Shown in pieces: positions 7,526-16,900 of a stretch of DNA of 40,528 bases; position 1 is the first letter of the stretch, and every line of letters starts with the position of its first letter. The notes below the pieces were generated by a model. It worked only from the letters and a program-made list of their open reading frames with translations. It made no database searches and was not told the origin of the DNA. This DNA is from Bacteroidales bacterium (GTDB lineage: Bacteria; Bacteroidota; Bacteroidia; Bacteroidales; PUMT01): the NCBI GenBank assembly GCA_007132225.1, contig SLPB01000069.1, forward strand, positions 1 to 40,528, written 5' to 3'. The position numbers were made by a program, and so were the translations under genes.

Positions 7526-8245
7526 ATGAAGCAGTCAAAAAACTTCTACCCTGTTGTGTTTGTGATGGGAGCCTTGCTTATCATTGCACTTGCCCTTGCA
7601 ATGATTTACATACTTGAGCGTCTTGAAGAAGAGCAGGAACGGACTGTGCACCAGCACGAATTAAGCACAGTGGGATTAGAGGCTGAACCGGATACTGAAG
7701 GCTGGAGGCCCTTGTTTAACGCCCACACCCTGGATGGATGGGAAATAACAAATTTCGGTCCCCAGGGACCTGTTGTGGTAACTGATTCATCTGTGTTGCT
7801 GGTTATGGGTGATGGCCTCACCGGTATTACCTGGGAAAAGGATTTCCCCCCGGCCAACTATGAGATTTCCCTGCAGGCAAAACGTATTGATGGTAACGAT
7901 TTTTTCTGCGGACTGACCTTTCCGGTAATGGATGAGCATTGCACATTTATTGCAGGGGGCTGGGGAGGATCAGTGGTAGGCCTAAGTAGTATAGACAGCC
8001 AGGATGCCTCCGGTAATTTCACAACCACAAGTATGGCATTTGATAACGGCCGCTGGTACAATATCAGTGTGATAGTTGACAACGAGTCAATACGCTGCTT
8101 CATAGATAACGAAGAGATTATTTATGCCCCTGTCGGGGAACACAACTTTTCGGTAAGGTCTGAGGTCAACCTCTCAAGGCCCCTTGGCATCGCCTCCTGG
8201 ATGACAACCTCAGCCCTGCGGGACATCAGGTTCCGGGAATTATAA
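7526..8245 (+). CDS. Membrane-anchored DUF1080 (3-keto-disaccharide hydrolase fold) protein
   Basis: 239 residues. An N-terminal membrane anchor (about 8-30, VVFVMGALLIIALALAMIYI) is followed by a charged stalk and a concanavalin-like beta-sandwich of the DUF1080 family. The family opening WRPLFNAHTLDGWE is at about 62-75, and the ending SWMTTSALRDIRFREL is also typical. Known DUF1080 members include 3-keto-glycoside hydrolases acting with Gfo/Idh/MocA-type dehydrogenases, two of which occur elsewhere in this window. A role in carbohydrate binding or hydrolysis on the outer face of a membrane is likely. The anchor looks like an uncleaved signal anchor rather than a lipoprotein signal, as no Cys follows it. 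Confidence 0.75.
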   Translation: MKQSKNFYPVVFVMGALLIIALALAMIYILERLEEEQERTVHQHELSTVGLEAEPDTEGWRPLFNAHTLDGWEITNFGPQGPVVVTDSSVLLVMGDGLTGITWEKDFPPANYEISLQAKRIDGNDFFCGLTFPVMDEHCTFIAGGWGGSVVGLSSIDSQDASGNFTTTSMAFDNGRWYNISVIVDNESIRCFIDNEEIIYAPVGEHNFSVRSEVNLSRPLGIASWMTTSALRDIRFREL

Positions 8246-8255
8246 AAATTCCCGG
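8233..8255. terminator. Bidirectional hairpin between convergent genes
   Basis: A perfect nine-base inverted repeat, CCGGGAATT and AATTCCCGG, with loop ATAAA, spans the stop codon of the DUF1080 gene and lies just before the 3' end of the convergent aldo/keto reductase gene. There is no long T tract, but position and stem strength favour a shared terminator. Confidence 0.55.
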
Positions 8256-8259
8256 CAAA

Positions 8260-9231
8260 TTACTGTGACCATTCAGTGGGATCCCTGTCCCATCGATGTT
8301 CTTCAAGCTTTTTCAATAATTCAGGATCAAGCGGACCGGCATCACTGGCAGCTATATTTTCTTTAACGTGATGCGGTTTTCTCATTCCCGGAATTATTGT
8401 ACCTACTGTGGGCTCAGCCAGAATAAACCTCAGAGCCATTTCCGGCATGGTCATTCCTTCCGGAACAATCGGTTTGAGCCGGTTGGCATGTTCAACACTG
8501 GAAGCAAGGTTCTCAGGAACAAAATAAGTATTCCTCCAGTCACCTTCGGGCCATTCCGAATCATTTGACAAATTTCCGGTAAGGGAACCTTCATCAAATG
8601 GTACCCGGGCGATTACAGCAACATCATGTTCACGGCAGGCCGGGAACAGTTCATCTTTGGGATTCTGGTCAAATATATTATATATAACCTGTACGCTGTC
8701 AATCAATCCACTCTTAACAGCCTTTATACCGTTCCAGGGTTCCCACCGGTTAAGGCTTATTCCTATGGCCCTGAACATTCCCTTTGATTTCATATCCTGT
8801 AACTTATTTATCCACCTGTCATCCTCCAGCCATGAGTCTTCCCATGTATGAAGCTGCATCAGATCATAGGAATTCAGCCCGGCATTGGTAAGGCTCATCT
8901 CTACATACTCCTCTATATGATCGGGAGGAAAGCAATCATCAAGTGAGTAATCGCGTCGGCTGGGCCATTTAAAATTCTTCGGGGGTATCTTGGTGGCAGT
9001 GTATAATTTCTTTCTGCAGTTGGCCCTTAAAAGATCACCAAGCAGGCTTTCACTCTTTCCTGCGCCATAACCCCAGGCTGAATCAAAGAAATTGCAGCCC
9101 ATATTAACCGCCATCTGCAATGATTGCATCGATTCGGTGTCATCAGAACCGGTCCACCCCCCCATACCCCACATTCCATATCCTATCTCACTAACCTCCC
9201 AGTTTGTTCTTCCAAATTTTCTGTATTTCAT
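8260..9231 (-). CDS. Aldo/keto reductase
   Basis: 323 residues, usual AKR length. NADPH-dependent (beta/alpha)8-barrel oxidoreductase. The catalytic tetrad is seen: Asp50 and Tyr55 (FFDSAWGYG), Lys81 (TATKIPP) and His128 (LMQLHTW). The family features GIS near 160 and the C-terminal cofactor-binding GTIIPGMRKPHHVKEN are present. No signal peptide, so cytoplasmic. It stands alone between two convergent or co-directional genes and is separated from the DUF4954 gene by about 100 bases with a terminator-like hairpin. It resembles the YajO/IolS-type AKRs that reduce sugar-derived aldehydes or ketones; the substrate cannot be assigned. Confidence 0.92.
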   Translation of the reverse strand: MKYRKFGRTNWEVSEIGYGMWGMGGWTGSDDTESMQSLQMAVNMGCNFFDSAWGYGAGKSESLLGDLLRANCRKKLYTATKIPPKNFKWPSRRDYSLDDCFPPDHIEEYVEMSLTNAGLNSYDLMQLHTWEDSWLEDDRWINKLQDMKSKGMFRAIGISLNRWEPWNGIKAVKSGLIDSVQVIYNIFDQNPKDELFPACREHDVAVIARVPFDEGSLTGNLSNDSEWPEGDWRNTYFVPENLASSVEHANRLKPIVPEGMTMPEMALRFILAEPTVGTIIPGMRKPHHVKENIAASDAGPLDPELLKKLEEHRWDRDPTEWSQ

Positions 9232-9288
9232 TTCAAATTGGTTTTAAATATTATACAAAAATCAGATAAATATCAAACGAGCCATGAT

Positions 9289-9322
9289 AAAAACCTTTTG
9301 GCCGCCTCAGGATGATGAGGCC
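9289..9322 (-). terminator. Probable terminator of the DUF4954 gene
   Basis: Downstream of the DUF4954 stop, the minus strand reads GCCTCA-TCATCC-TGAGGC (9321-9304), a perfect six-base stem with flanking GGCC blocks that can extend it, followed ten bases later by TTTTT (9293-9289). The distance to the T tract is longer than ideal. Confidence 0.4.
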
Positions 9323-9333
9323 TTACCAAAAGA

Positions 9334-11541
9334 TTAAAGGGAGTTCCTCCTGTATTTTTCCAGTAATTCCATGTATGCGGTAATCTCTTTCCTGACACCA
9401 ATAATAAAATCGTTATTCTCAAGAGATCCCATAACGGATTTCATCTCATCCTCGCTGCGATGGATCATAGCCCTGAAGGGATTTTCGTAATCCTTTTTCC
9501 TTGAAAGATAGACCTGGTCAAAAATGTACTGTTGAACTCCGACAGTCCTTATAAGCGCCCCATTCCAGATTTTATAAGTCAGGTTTTCCTTATTATAAAG
9601 GGAGCAGAGGGTTGCAAAAGCATGCCTCTGTTTTGAAAGTTCATATTCATCCCAAAGTTGATCGTATCTTTCATGTATATCCTCCCACGATTTCAGCTTT
9701 CCCTTACCTATATCCGAACATAACCTGTCCAGTTCCCTTTCCGGCATCAGTTGTCCGCCGACATTTACCCACGAAACTTCCCTTTCAGCCGAAAGGCTCC
9801 CGCACATCTCCGTAAAAGTCCGCGACGAATCAGCTTCCAAATACCTGGTAAGGTTTTTTACAGCATAATGATAAAGCATATCAAGATAGCTATGATAGGC
9901 CTGGTATGTTTTGAGTATGATCACCCTGCGCCGGGATCGCTCCATCCCTTCACCCCTGATCTCCAGTCCGCGCAACATCTCTTCGCCGCCGGCAAGCAGT
10001 TTCCTGCCCTGTTCGGACAGTTGATGGTCTGATAAATTATCCTCCGGCAAACCCTTATTCCTGAGAGCAGCTTTGGCAGTCCACTTTTCCAAAAGCCGCA
10101 GTGCGGTAAATATCTCCTCAGCAGTATCGGGAGCCAAAGACTCAAACTCTATCTTCTGTGTTTTTCTCAATCGTTCGTCCCTGGCCACAAATTTCCTGGA
10201 GTTCCTCTCCAGGGCATACATATTATGCATCCACCAGAATGCCGGCATTACCTCCAGACGGTCAAGGGTTACGTTATTGCTGACAAGCGAAAAAGGCAGG
10301 GTTATATCCATCTCGGCAGGATAATCGGCCTTGGAAATAAGGGTGAAAGATGCAAACCTGCTGGAGTGCTGCAGACTTATACAAAGTCCCGGCCAGAAAC
10401 CGCGTCCGGCGACTAATTCATTGTCGTTGGATCTGCTGTTGTGATTTGAACCTATTGTCGCTCCGGCTGCAATATTGCTTTGCCCCATTAATACAGAAGC
10501 CACAAGAAAGGAATTATTATGATGTTGCTCATGAGCAGGAAAAATAAGACTATTCAGAACTTCGCAACATGAGATGGTAGAGTTGTCACCTAAAAAAGAG
10601 TTGATAAGCCTGGCTCCGTATTTAAGGTTTGAATTATTTCCCAGTACAAATCTTACCGCTTTACAACCGTAAAAGATCCTGCAGCCATAACCTATAATTC
10701 CATTTACAAGTTCAACCCCCTCTCCTATTTGCGTGGGTTCCTCCTCAGATGAATTGATAGTCAGGTTCTTTAGCTTATTAGCTCCCTTAACGTAACAACC
10801 AGCACCAATTTTTATATCCTTCAGTGTATGTGAATTCTTTATAACACATTCATTTCCTATTGAACCATAATACCCCCTGCGGGAATCAAAACTGCTTTGG
10901 GTAATCTCCTTAAGCCTCTTCTGCATTGGCTCATTATCCCTGTACTTTGCCCATAACCAGGCATCAGCGGGTATCATACCATCAAAAGGCATAACACGTC
11001 TGGCACCGGTCTCATTCATAATATCAAGCCACACCCTTACCTCTTCAGGTTCGCCATCTTTTATTATACCGTTACCAAATTTCGCATGGTCAGTTGTATT
11101 CATCTCCATGAGGTTAAAAAGAATACAACGATCACCAACAATATAACGTGAAAGGTATTTAACATTATGTATGGCTGTGTCATCACCTATATCGCAATCT
11201 ACTATCATGCTGTCGGTAATGCCTGAAGAAAGCCTTAGGTCATGATGCCTCAGCACGACATCTCTCACATTCCCTATCCTTACCAGTCCGAAAAACCTGT
11301 TGCTTCTTATAAGAGAGGGATCAAAGCAGTCCGTTACCAGAATCTCATCCCAGTCACCGGCGGTGTTCTGGTTTTTCACCAGGCTCTCGATCTCATCCGA
11401 CCGCAGATTCCTCCACCTGTCCGCCGGCCAGACAGATTGAATATTCCGGACATCATATTGGTTGGTTCCCTCATGCAGGTATTCACGTGGAATAAAATCT
11501 ATCCCGGGGCTGCCGGGGAGAAGAACAGTTACCTTGGGCAT
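9334..11541 (-). CDS. DUF4954 family left-handed beta-helix protein
   Basis: 735 residues, no signal peptide. The middle (about 95-420) is rich in hexapeptide-like turns (IGDDTAI, IGAGCYV, IGEGVEL, YGCRI, LGNNSNLKYGA, LGDNSTISC, IAAGATIGSNHNSRS), the pattern of left-handed parallel beta-helix acyltransferases and of sugar-nucleotide pyrophosphorylase C-terminal domains. The C-terminal 300 residues are helical and charged. This layout matches the DUF4954 family, which is widespread in Bacteroidota and has no firm function; an acyl- or nucleotidyl-transferase role on cell-envelope sugars is inferred from the fold. The IGSNHNSRS region may hold an active-site His. A TATATTTG -7-like box lies about 35 bases upstream. 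It appears to be a single-gene transcript. Confidence 0.85.
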   Translation of the reverse strand: MPKVTVLLPGSPGIDFIPREYLHEGTNQYDVRNIQSVWPADRWRNLRSDEIESLVKNQNTAGDWDEILVTDCFDPSLIRSNRFFGLVRIGNVRDVVLRHHDLRLSSGITDSMIVDCDIGDDTAIHNVKYLSRYIVGDRCILFNLMEMNTTDHAKFGNGIIKDGEPEEVRVWLDIMNETGARRVMPFDGMIPADAWLWAKYRDNEPMQKRLKEITQSSFDSRRGYYGSIGNECVIKNSHTLKDIKIGAGCYVKGANKLKNLTINSSEEEPTQIGEGVELVNGIIGYGCRIFYGCKAVRFVLGNNSNLKYGARLINSFLGDNSTISCCEVLNSLIFPAHEQHHNNSFLVASVLMGQSNIAAGATIGSNHNSRSNDNELVAGRGFWPGLCISLQHSSRFASFTLISKADYPAEMDITLPFSLVSNNVTLDRLEVMPAFWWMHNMYALERNSRKFVARDERLRKTQKIEFESLAPDTAEEIFTALRLLEKWTAKAALRNKGLPEDNLSDHQLSEQGRKLLAGGEEMLRGLEIRGEGMERSRRRVIILKTYQAYHSYLDMLYHYAVKNLTRYLEADSSRTFTEMCGSLSAEREVSWVNVGGQLMPERELDRLCSDIGKGKLKSWEDIHERYDQLWDEYELSKQRHAFATLCSLYNKENLTYKIWNGALIRTVGVQQYIFDQVYLSRKKDYENPFRAMIHRSEDEMKSVMGSLENNDFIIGVRKEITAYMELLEKYRRNSL

Positions 11542-11575
11542 CCCAAAAATATTTAATTAGTACCTGTATTACTTT

Positions 11576-11583
11576 CAAATATA
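11576..11583 (-). promoter_or_regulatory. -7 box of the DUF4954 gene
   Basis: TATATTTG on the minus strand matches TAnnTTTG exactly and lies 35 bases before the ATG. No clear TTG -33 box is found at the right distance (only TTA), so this is a partial promoter match. Confidence 0.35.
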
Positions 11584-11725
11584 CAATAATTTACGGGCTT
11601 AACTTACTTGCATAATTGAACCTTTGCTTACCGATGAGCTGTGCCGGTATTTCTGCCGGCCCCTCAGTTAGTTTCTGGAAGCTCCCTGGAAGTTGATCCT
11701 GAAAGTTTTGATCCCTGAGTTTTTC

Positions 11726-12994
11726 TCAAATGGTCCATGGATGCCTCATAGGTTGATTAACCATAAGATTGGCTTCATGATCATCTATAAATTCAGATGT
11801 AACAGGATTAAAATTAAGTGACCGGCCAAGCCTCAGGGCAGTTATGGCCATATTCACGATAGTGCATGAGCGGTGGCCGTTAGATTCGTTAAGAGCAAAT
11901 TGTTTTCTGTTCCTGACTGCATAAGAAAAATCAGTAACCTGGGGCTCCGGGTCGGGAAAGGATTCCAGTTTCTTTTTAAGATCCGGGATATCTGAACGGA
12001 ATTTAGGGAATAGCTTGCCATCGGGTCCCTCAATATAAGCGGCATTTTTATCTTTATCTTCTCCATCGAGAATAATTTTACAACCATCCTCATAGGTCAG
12101 TTCAATGCGTCGCCATGTACCTGCCGCATCAAAATGCTGGGTGGGAGCATCCACATCCACACGAACCGGGCTGGTTTCATCTTTTCCCAGGAAATACTGT
12201 ACCGGATCCAGGTAATGTTGCCCCATATCCCCCAGGCCCCCGCCATCATAATCCCAGTATCCACGGAAAGTATCATGAACTCTGTGCGGATGATACCATT
12301 TAAACGGAGCAGGTCCCAGCCACATATCGTAATCCAGTTCGGGGGGCACGGACTGTACATCCAGATCTGTTCTTCCCACCCACTGGAATTTCCAGTTAAA
12401 ACCGGTTGCTGCATTTATGGTAACCTTCAGGGGCCAGCCAAGCAATCCGCTATCCACAAGTTTTTTTATGGGGCTGACTGTAGTACCCATACCGTAAAAA
12501 TTTCCACGAAAGCGGAACCAGGTGTTTAGGCGAAAAATGGTGCCGTGTTGCTTCACAACCTCTTTAACCCTTAAACCCTCACCAATTGTCCGCGTCATAG
12601 GCTTTTCACACCATATGTCCTTCCCGGCTTTGGCAGCATCCACACACATTATTCCGTGCCAGTGGGGCGGGGTGACAATGTGGGCAATATCGACATCGGA
12701 ATTGGCAAGTAACTCGCGGTAATCATGATATTCTTTCACCGGGTAACCAATAGCATTCCTGGCCATAGCAAGATGATTGGTATCAACATCGGCAATAGCA
12801 ACTACCCGGGTGTTATCATATCCTATATGACCCCGTCCCATTGAACCAACACCTATTATTCCCTTGGTGAGCTGATCAGAGGGTGCAATATGATTCTTGC
12901 CTCCCAGAACCCAGGCAGGAACAATTGTAAAAGCCGCAACGGATGCGGCGCCATTTTTAATAAATTTTCTTCTGTCCATGATTTTTGATATCAA
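11726..12994 (-). CDS. Gfo/Idh/MocA family oxidoreductase with Tat signal
   Basis: 422 residues. The N-terminus carries a Tat signal (MDRRKFIKNG, hydrophobic stretch ending near AWVLGG); the true start may be the internal ATG at residue 6, directly before DRRKF. The Rossmann NAD(P) motif GIIGVGSMG is at about 46-53, and the family catalytic Lys lies in CEKPM (129-133), followed by a Gfo/Idh C-terminal domain (WVGRTDLDVQSVPPELDYDMWLGPAP, split as WVGRTDL and DYDMWLGPAP). These exported dehydrogenases of Bacteroidota oxidise sugars or glycoside derivatives, sometimes as an intramolecular redox cycle with bound NAD(P). It is similar in architecture to the gene at 24.1 kb, but the two are clearly divergent paralogues. 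Confidence 0.9.
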   Translation of the reverse strand: MISKIMDRRKFIKNGAASVAAFTIVPAWVLGGKNHIAPSDQLTKGIIGVGSMGRGHIGYDNTRVVAIADVDTNHLAMARNAIGYPVKEYHDYRELLANSDVDIAHIVTPPHWHGIMCVDAAKAGKDIWCEKPMTRTIGEGLRVKEVVKQHGTIFRLNTWFRFRGNFYGMGTTVSPIKKLVDSGLLGWPLKVTINAATGFNWKFQWVGRTDLDVQSVPPELDYDMWLGPAPFKWYHPHRVHDTFRGYWDYDGGGLGDMGQHYLDPVQYFLGKDETSPVRVDVDAPTQHFDAAGTWRRIELTYEDGCKIILDGEDKDKNAAYIEGPDGKLFPKFRSDIPDLKKKLESFPDPEPQVTDFSYAVRNRKQFALNESNGHRSCTIVNMAITALRLGRSLNFNPVTSEFIDDHEANLMVNQPMRHPWTI

Positions 12995-13133
12995 ATTTTT
13001 GCAGACACATTATAGAGCCGGTATTTTATAAAAACAATTGCAAAGTACATAAAATCTTTGAATCCTTATTCAGGCAGTGATATTCCGGCATTGATTTTTT
13101 AGCCGGTCCCGAGCCATAAATACATTATGGTTT

Positions 13134-13595
13134 TTAATCCTGCTTCAGTAGCTTAACCCTTACAGCATTTGGTCCTTTCTGTCCCATTTCTGTCTCAAAG
13201 ATTACCCTGTCTCCTTCTGTAACCGGCTCAGTCAGGCCATGCACATGCACAAATACGCTTTCCTGGGTTTCATGATCCTTGATAAATCCGTATCCTTTGG
13301 AATCATTAAAGAAAGTGACAGTTCCTTTTCTGATCAGGTCGGCAGGATCAGGCTCTTCCTGTTTTGAAACACCTATTTCTATATCTTCGGCTCTTATTTT
13401 TTTCTTTTTACTGGGATCGGGAGGGGTTGATGTGATATTGCCATCTTCATCTACATAGGCCAGCATATCTTCAAGACTCTTTCCTTTTTCGGAGCCGGCT
13501 TTACGGTCTTCCTTCTTTTGCAGCTTTTCTTTCTTTTTCTTAAGCCTTTTCTTTTCTTTTTCTTTTTTGTTATAAGTTTCCTGTGATCTTCCCAT
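13134..13595 (-). CDS. Cold-shock-domain protein with lysine-rich N-terminal extension
   Basis: 153 residues. The C-terminal third (about 89-150) is a cold-shock domain: RNP1-like SKGYGFIKD (99-107) and RNP2-like VFVHVHGL (114-121), ending GPNAVRVKLL. It should bind single-stranded RNA or DNA as an RNA chaperone. The first 37 residues are an almost uninterrupted Lys/Glu/Arg helix (KKEKEKKRLKKKKEKLQKK), followed by an acidic linker. This two-part form is longer than the canonical 65-70 residue Csp proteins, and is seen in Bacteroidota. The basic extension may increase nucleic acid or ribosome binding (inference). It is transcribed divergently from the LamG lipoprotein gene; a TAGTTTTG box sits about 70 bases upstream but lacks a well-spaced -33 element. 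Confidence 0.9.
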   Translation of the reverse strand: MGRSQETYNKKEKEKKRLKKKKEKLQKKEDRKAGSEKGKSLEDMLAYVDEDGNITSTPPDPSKKKKIRAEDIEIGVSKQEEPDPADLIRKGTVTFFNDSKGYGFIKDHETQESVFVHVHGLTEPVTEGDRVIFETEMGQKGPNAVRVKLLKQD

Positions 13596-13990
13596 AATTT
13601 ATTTTTAGTGTCTATTAGTGTCTTTTATTGCTTTACCCTTATTTTGGTGTTCATCCCAATTGCAAAACTAATAAAAAACAACATTAGTATATTAATCTGT
13701 TTAAAAACAAATTGACAAATATTTAATTATTGATAAATTTGCCTGGGTCTCACTGATCAGTTTTTAAGCCTGAATAATAAATTAATTCCGGATATTAACC
13801 GTTATAACCGGCAGAATTGATTCAGGATGCATTATTAACCTGTAAAAAGAATTGTTTAAAAATCCATCCATATAACATGATTCTGAATTTCTGTAAAAAT
13901 TTGTCACAAAGCAATGCTCCCGTTATACAGTTTCTCTATTCTGACAAAACCTCCCTGGTTTGTTCATGTTATTTTAGCTGCCAGTGGCTT
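13596..13990. other. 395-base divergent gap with long leader
   Basis: Region between the cold-shock gene and the LamG gene. It contains the plus-strand promoter described above and the leader-like repeat copy B. The frame upstream of 13991 is open back to an ATG at 13817, but the extension translates to Cys-rich, non-protein-like sequence before the signal peptide, so I treat it as untranslated leader. Confidence 0.6.
13712..13741 (+). promoter_or_regulatory. Bacteroidota promoter of the LamG lipoprotein gene
   Basis: TTG (13712-13714), a 19-base spacer and TAAATTTG (13734-13741) match the Bacteroidota primary promoter pattern exactly. Predicted transcription would begin near 13748, giving an unusually long leader of about 240 bases before the ATG at 13991; that leader includes repeat copy B. 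Confidence 0.5.
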
Positions 13991-13997
13991 ATGGGGA
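13947..13997 (+). repeat. Leader-like repeat element, copy B
   Basis: Second copy of the element at 5883. The 20-base block 13956-13975 is identical; AAACC-N5-GGTTT (13947-13961) and CTGCC-N3-GGCT-N-ATG-N-GG (13978-13995) are kept at identical spacing. The conserved ATG here is position 13991, the start of a lipoprotein. In both copies the ATG lies 35 bases after the start of the block. A short ATG-TTA-TTT frame inside the element stops at once here (TAG) but stays open in copy A, so a conserved leader peptide is unlikely. Confidence 0.55.
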
Positions 13998-16900
13998 AAT
14001 CGTTCAAAAAGATTTACTCGTTTACTGGTTTATTAGTTACGTTGATTATAATTAGTTGTTCATCAGGATGGAGTCAGCAATCACCCGAACCGCCAGCGGG
14101 AATTATGGCTGGTCAGCCCGCTGGTCCTGGCGGTGCCGATGAACGCGGATTACTTTTTCGTTTATCAGGAAGGTATGGGTTTAATGCTAATTATGCTGCA
14201 GGCGGACAAACCCTGCCCAATTACCTTAGAAATGTGCAAATAACTGAAGACGGCCCCTACTGGCACGCTGTCGAAGCTGACGACTTCCCTCTTCTTTCAT
14301 ACTGGGCTCCCGGCAACATATACGCCCAGCGGGGCACCTTGTCGTTTTTCTGGCGCTCACACCATCCTGCCGGATCAAAGAGATTTCCAGTTTTTCATGC
14401 AGGTTTTTCCGATAATTCAGGAGAGGACAGGGTGTGGCTGAATATCGACTATAACGGTTCGGGATTTGATGTTTATTTAGCTGATGCCGGGCTTTCCCCT
14501 GCCCTTCTTTCTCACTACATGGATGAACCTCCAGGTCCTGATGAATGGGTACACCTTGCCATCTCATGGGACGAAACGGAAGGAATACATTTTTATATTA
14601 ACGGCATCCTGGTAGGGAAAAAATTTATACCCGGGTTGATATATGACACAGGGCTTGATCAGTTTGGACCATATTCCGGAATAACCAATCCTTATCATTT
14701 GCAAAACCGGTACGGTTCAGGTCGCGGGGGAGATGTTGCAGACCTGCGTATCTATGACCGTATGCTGTCAGATGAAAATGTCTTTACACTGGCCAGGGGG
14801 GAAAGAATTTTCGGGCTTTCTGATTTCAGACGAAATCTAATTAATCGCCGATGGCGGGATGCATGGTGGAAACGACATGGTTGGAACCTTCCCAATGAGG
14901 CACCCCCGGTGCTGGCTTCCTCAGGCACTTCGGTGCGGAAGGTGGAAATCAACAATGCCACAGATACAGGGCGCTGGTACTGGAAAGCCACTGACGGGAT
15001 TCGTGAAACTACATGGCCGGGCCCATGCAACATGTTGGAATTACCCGGAAGATATGACCACTTTGCCATGCCGGACGGGTACTGTTACTCCTGGTCCGGA
15101 CAGGCAATCCCCTTCAATGTTCAGGGCACTGAATCATGGAACCATATTGAGATATGGGGCAAAGCCCGGGGACAACTGACCCATGAAAATGAACATCCTT
15201 TCCATCATACCTTTGATGAAAGAGATAATAACCAGGTTAAATCTTACCATCGTCTGGAAGAGGCAAAAAAAGGGGGTGTAATCAGGTTTGACAACACCGT
15301 GAGCGCAGGGTCCATAGGTTCATTCATGGTATATGACGTAAAAGAGGGAATAGCACCGGCTGACAGGCATAAGGAGACTTTTACCCTGGTACCCGCACCC
15401 GTATCCGGAAGCCTGGGTTTAAGAGCGATGGATGAGGTAGCTGGTTTCATTTACGGCAGGTACCCGGCAGATGAGCGTACGATGATGACCGGGGTAGCGG
15501 AAGATGAAACACCCCCTGAAGAAACAGTTATATATAATCCTTACGCAATGCCGGTTATACATATAATCATTCCTTATTCAGACTTGCAGGATAAAGGACT
15601 GGACGGTATAGAAATTGAGTTGCCTGAAATGAATGTTAAACCAACTCACAAAGAGGTTTTCCCTTTAAACCTTCGCATCAAGGATCCTTTATGGCAGATG
15701 CGGGATCTGGCTGATTTTAGTTTCTCCATAGAACCGGGTAAGAAATACAGGCTGTGGATTGATACAAGGGACCGCATACTTCCCCGGGGCCGGGCTCTTT
15801 ATCTTACCCTGGCCGGGGCCGGCCAGGATCTGACGCCGGAAATTCTGAAGGGTGCAAAGGTAAGTCTTGTTTACAAATCCAAAGATGAGGCACTTGCAGA
15901 GCATATAAAAGACCGCTTCAACCAGGTCAGGGACCTCCATGCCCATAATGTGGAAAAAAATATTCATTCACCTAGGGTCAACAGGTACAACCGGTTTTAT
16001 GCCGACCTTCAGGATATATTGATCCACGATCCCGGCAACTGGCTTGCAAAAACATACTGGTATTACATTTCAGGCGATAAAAGCGACCGTCCTGAATATG
16101 AGATCAACAAAGCCCCCGAAGGTATTCCCGGGTGGGCTCATCTTCAGGTTGAATATTTAAGGCACCTGGAACGGGTAGTAATGTATAACATCAATGACTG
16201 GCAGGGCGGTAATATTGATTTTAGTGGCAGACCTGCAGATAACACCTCCCCGTTCAAACAAAAAAAACTTCCTCTCTTAAACAGAATTTCAACAATTAAA
16301 ACCGATGAGCCCCATACTTTCATCAGGGACGTAAAGGTTATAAGTAATCCCCGGCCCATTGAACACAGCATGCCTGCACGTTTCAACCCTGATGAACTGA
16401 TAACATTTTATACCGAAGAGATAAAAGAACTGGGCGTGCACGAATATATTAATACTAAGGGTGGTATCCTTACAGATCATATATTACTGGGACAGGATAT
16501 TATTCAAAAACACCGGTCAGGTGCTATTCCAATGATAGAAACAGAAAATAGATATGCACGGAATTTTGCAAGTTGGGAGATTCATAAACCCGGGAGTTAT
16601 GAAAGTTTAGCAATATTCATAACTAAAGCCAATGAGAATTCAATAAATATTGTCACTTATAATCTGGAGAAGGGTGCTGTTCACGCCAGTATGACCCCCG
16701 GGCATATAATCCCCGGGAGATGGCGTGTCATTCAGGGAACCGACACTAACGGCAACCAGGAGATTGACAGCCACTATTCGGAAAAGATTATTGAACTAAA
16801 GAGCGGAGAAAAGCTAGGGCTGACTTTCATGCCGCGTCAACATACCATTATCCAGATGGAGCTTATAGAACCTCATCCCATAGAATACCAGAGAAGAGCA

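Noticed and set aside
11643-11660. GCCGG/CCGGC hairpin downstream of the Gfo/Idh gene's neighbour
   Set aside because: Five-base stem, no T tract, and it lies upstream of the DUF4954 gene, not after a gene end.
13114-13135. CCATAA/TTATGG hairpin followed by TTTTT
   Set aside because: The T tract suits plus-strand transcription, but the gene ending here is on the minus strand.
13817-13990. N-terminal extension of the LamG gene
   Set aside because: The 58 residues before the signal peptide include a Cys-rich, non-protein-like stretch and overlap the repeat element; a lipoprotein signal starts at the ATG at 13991.
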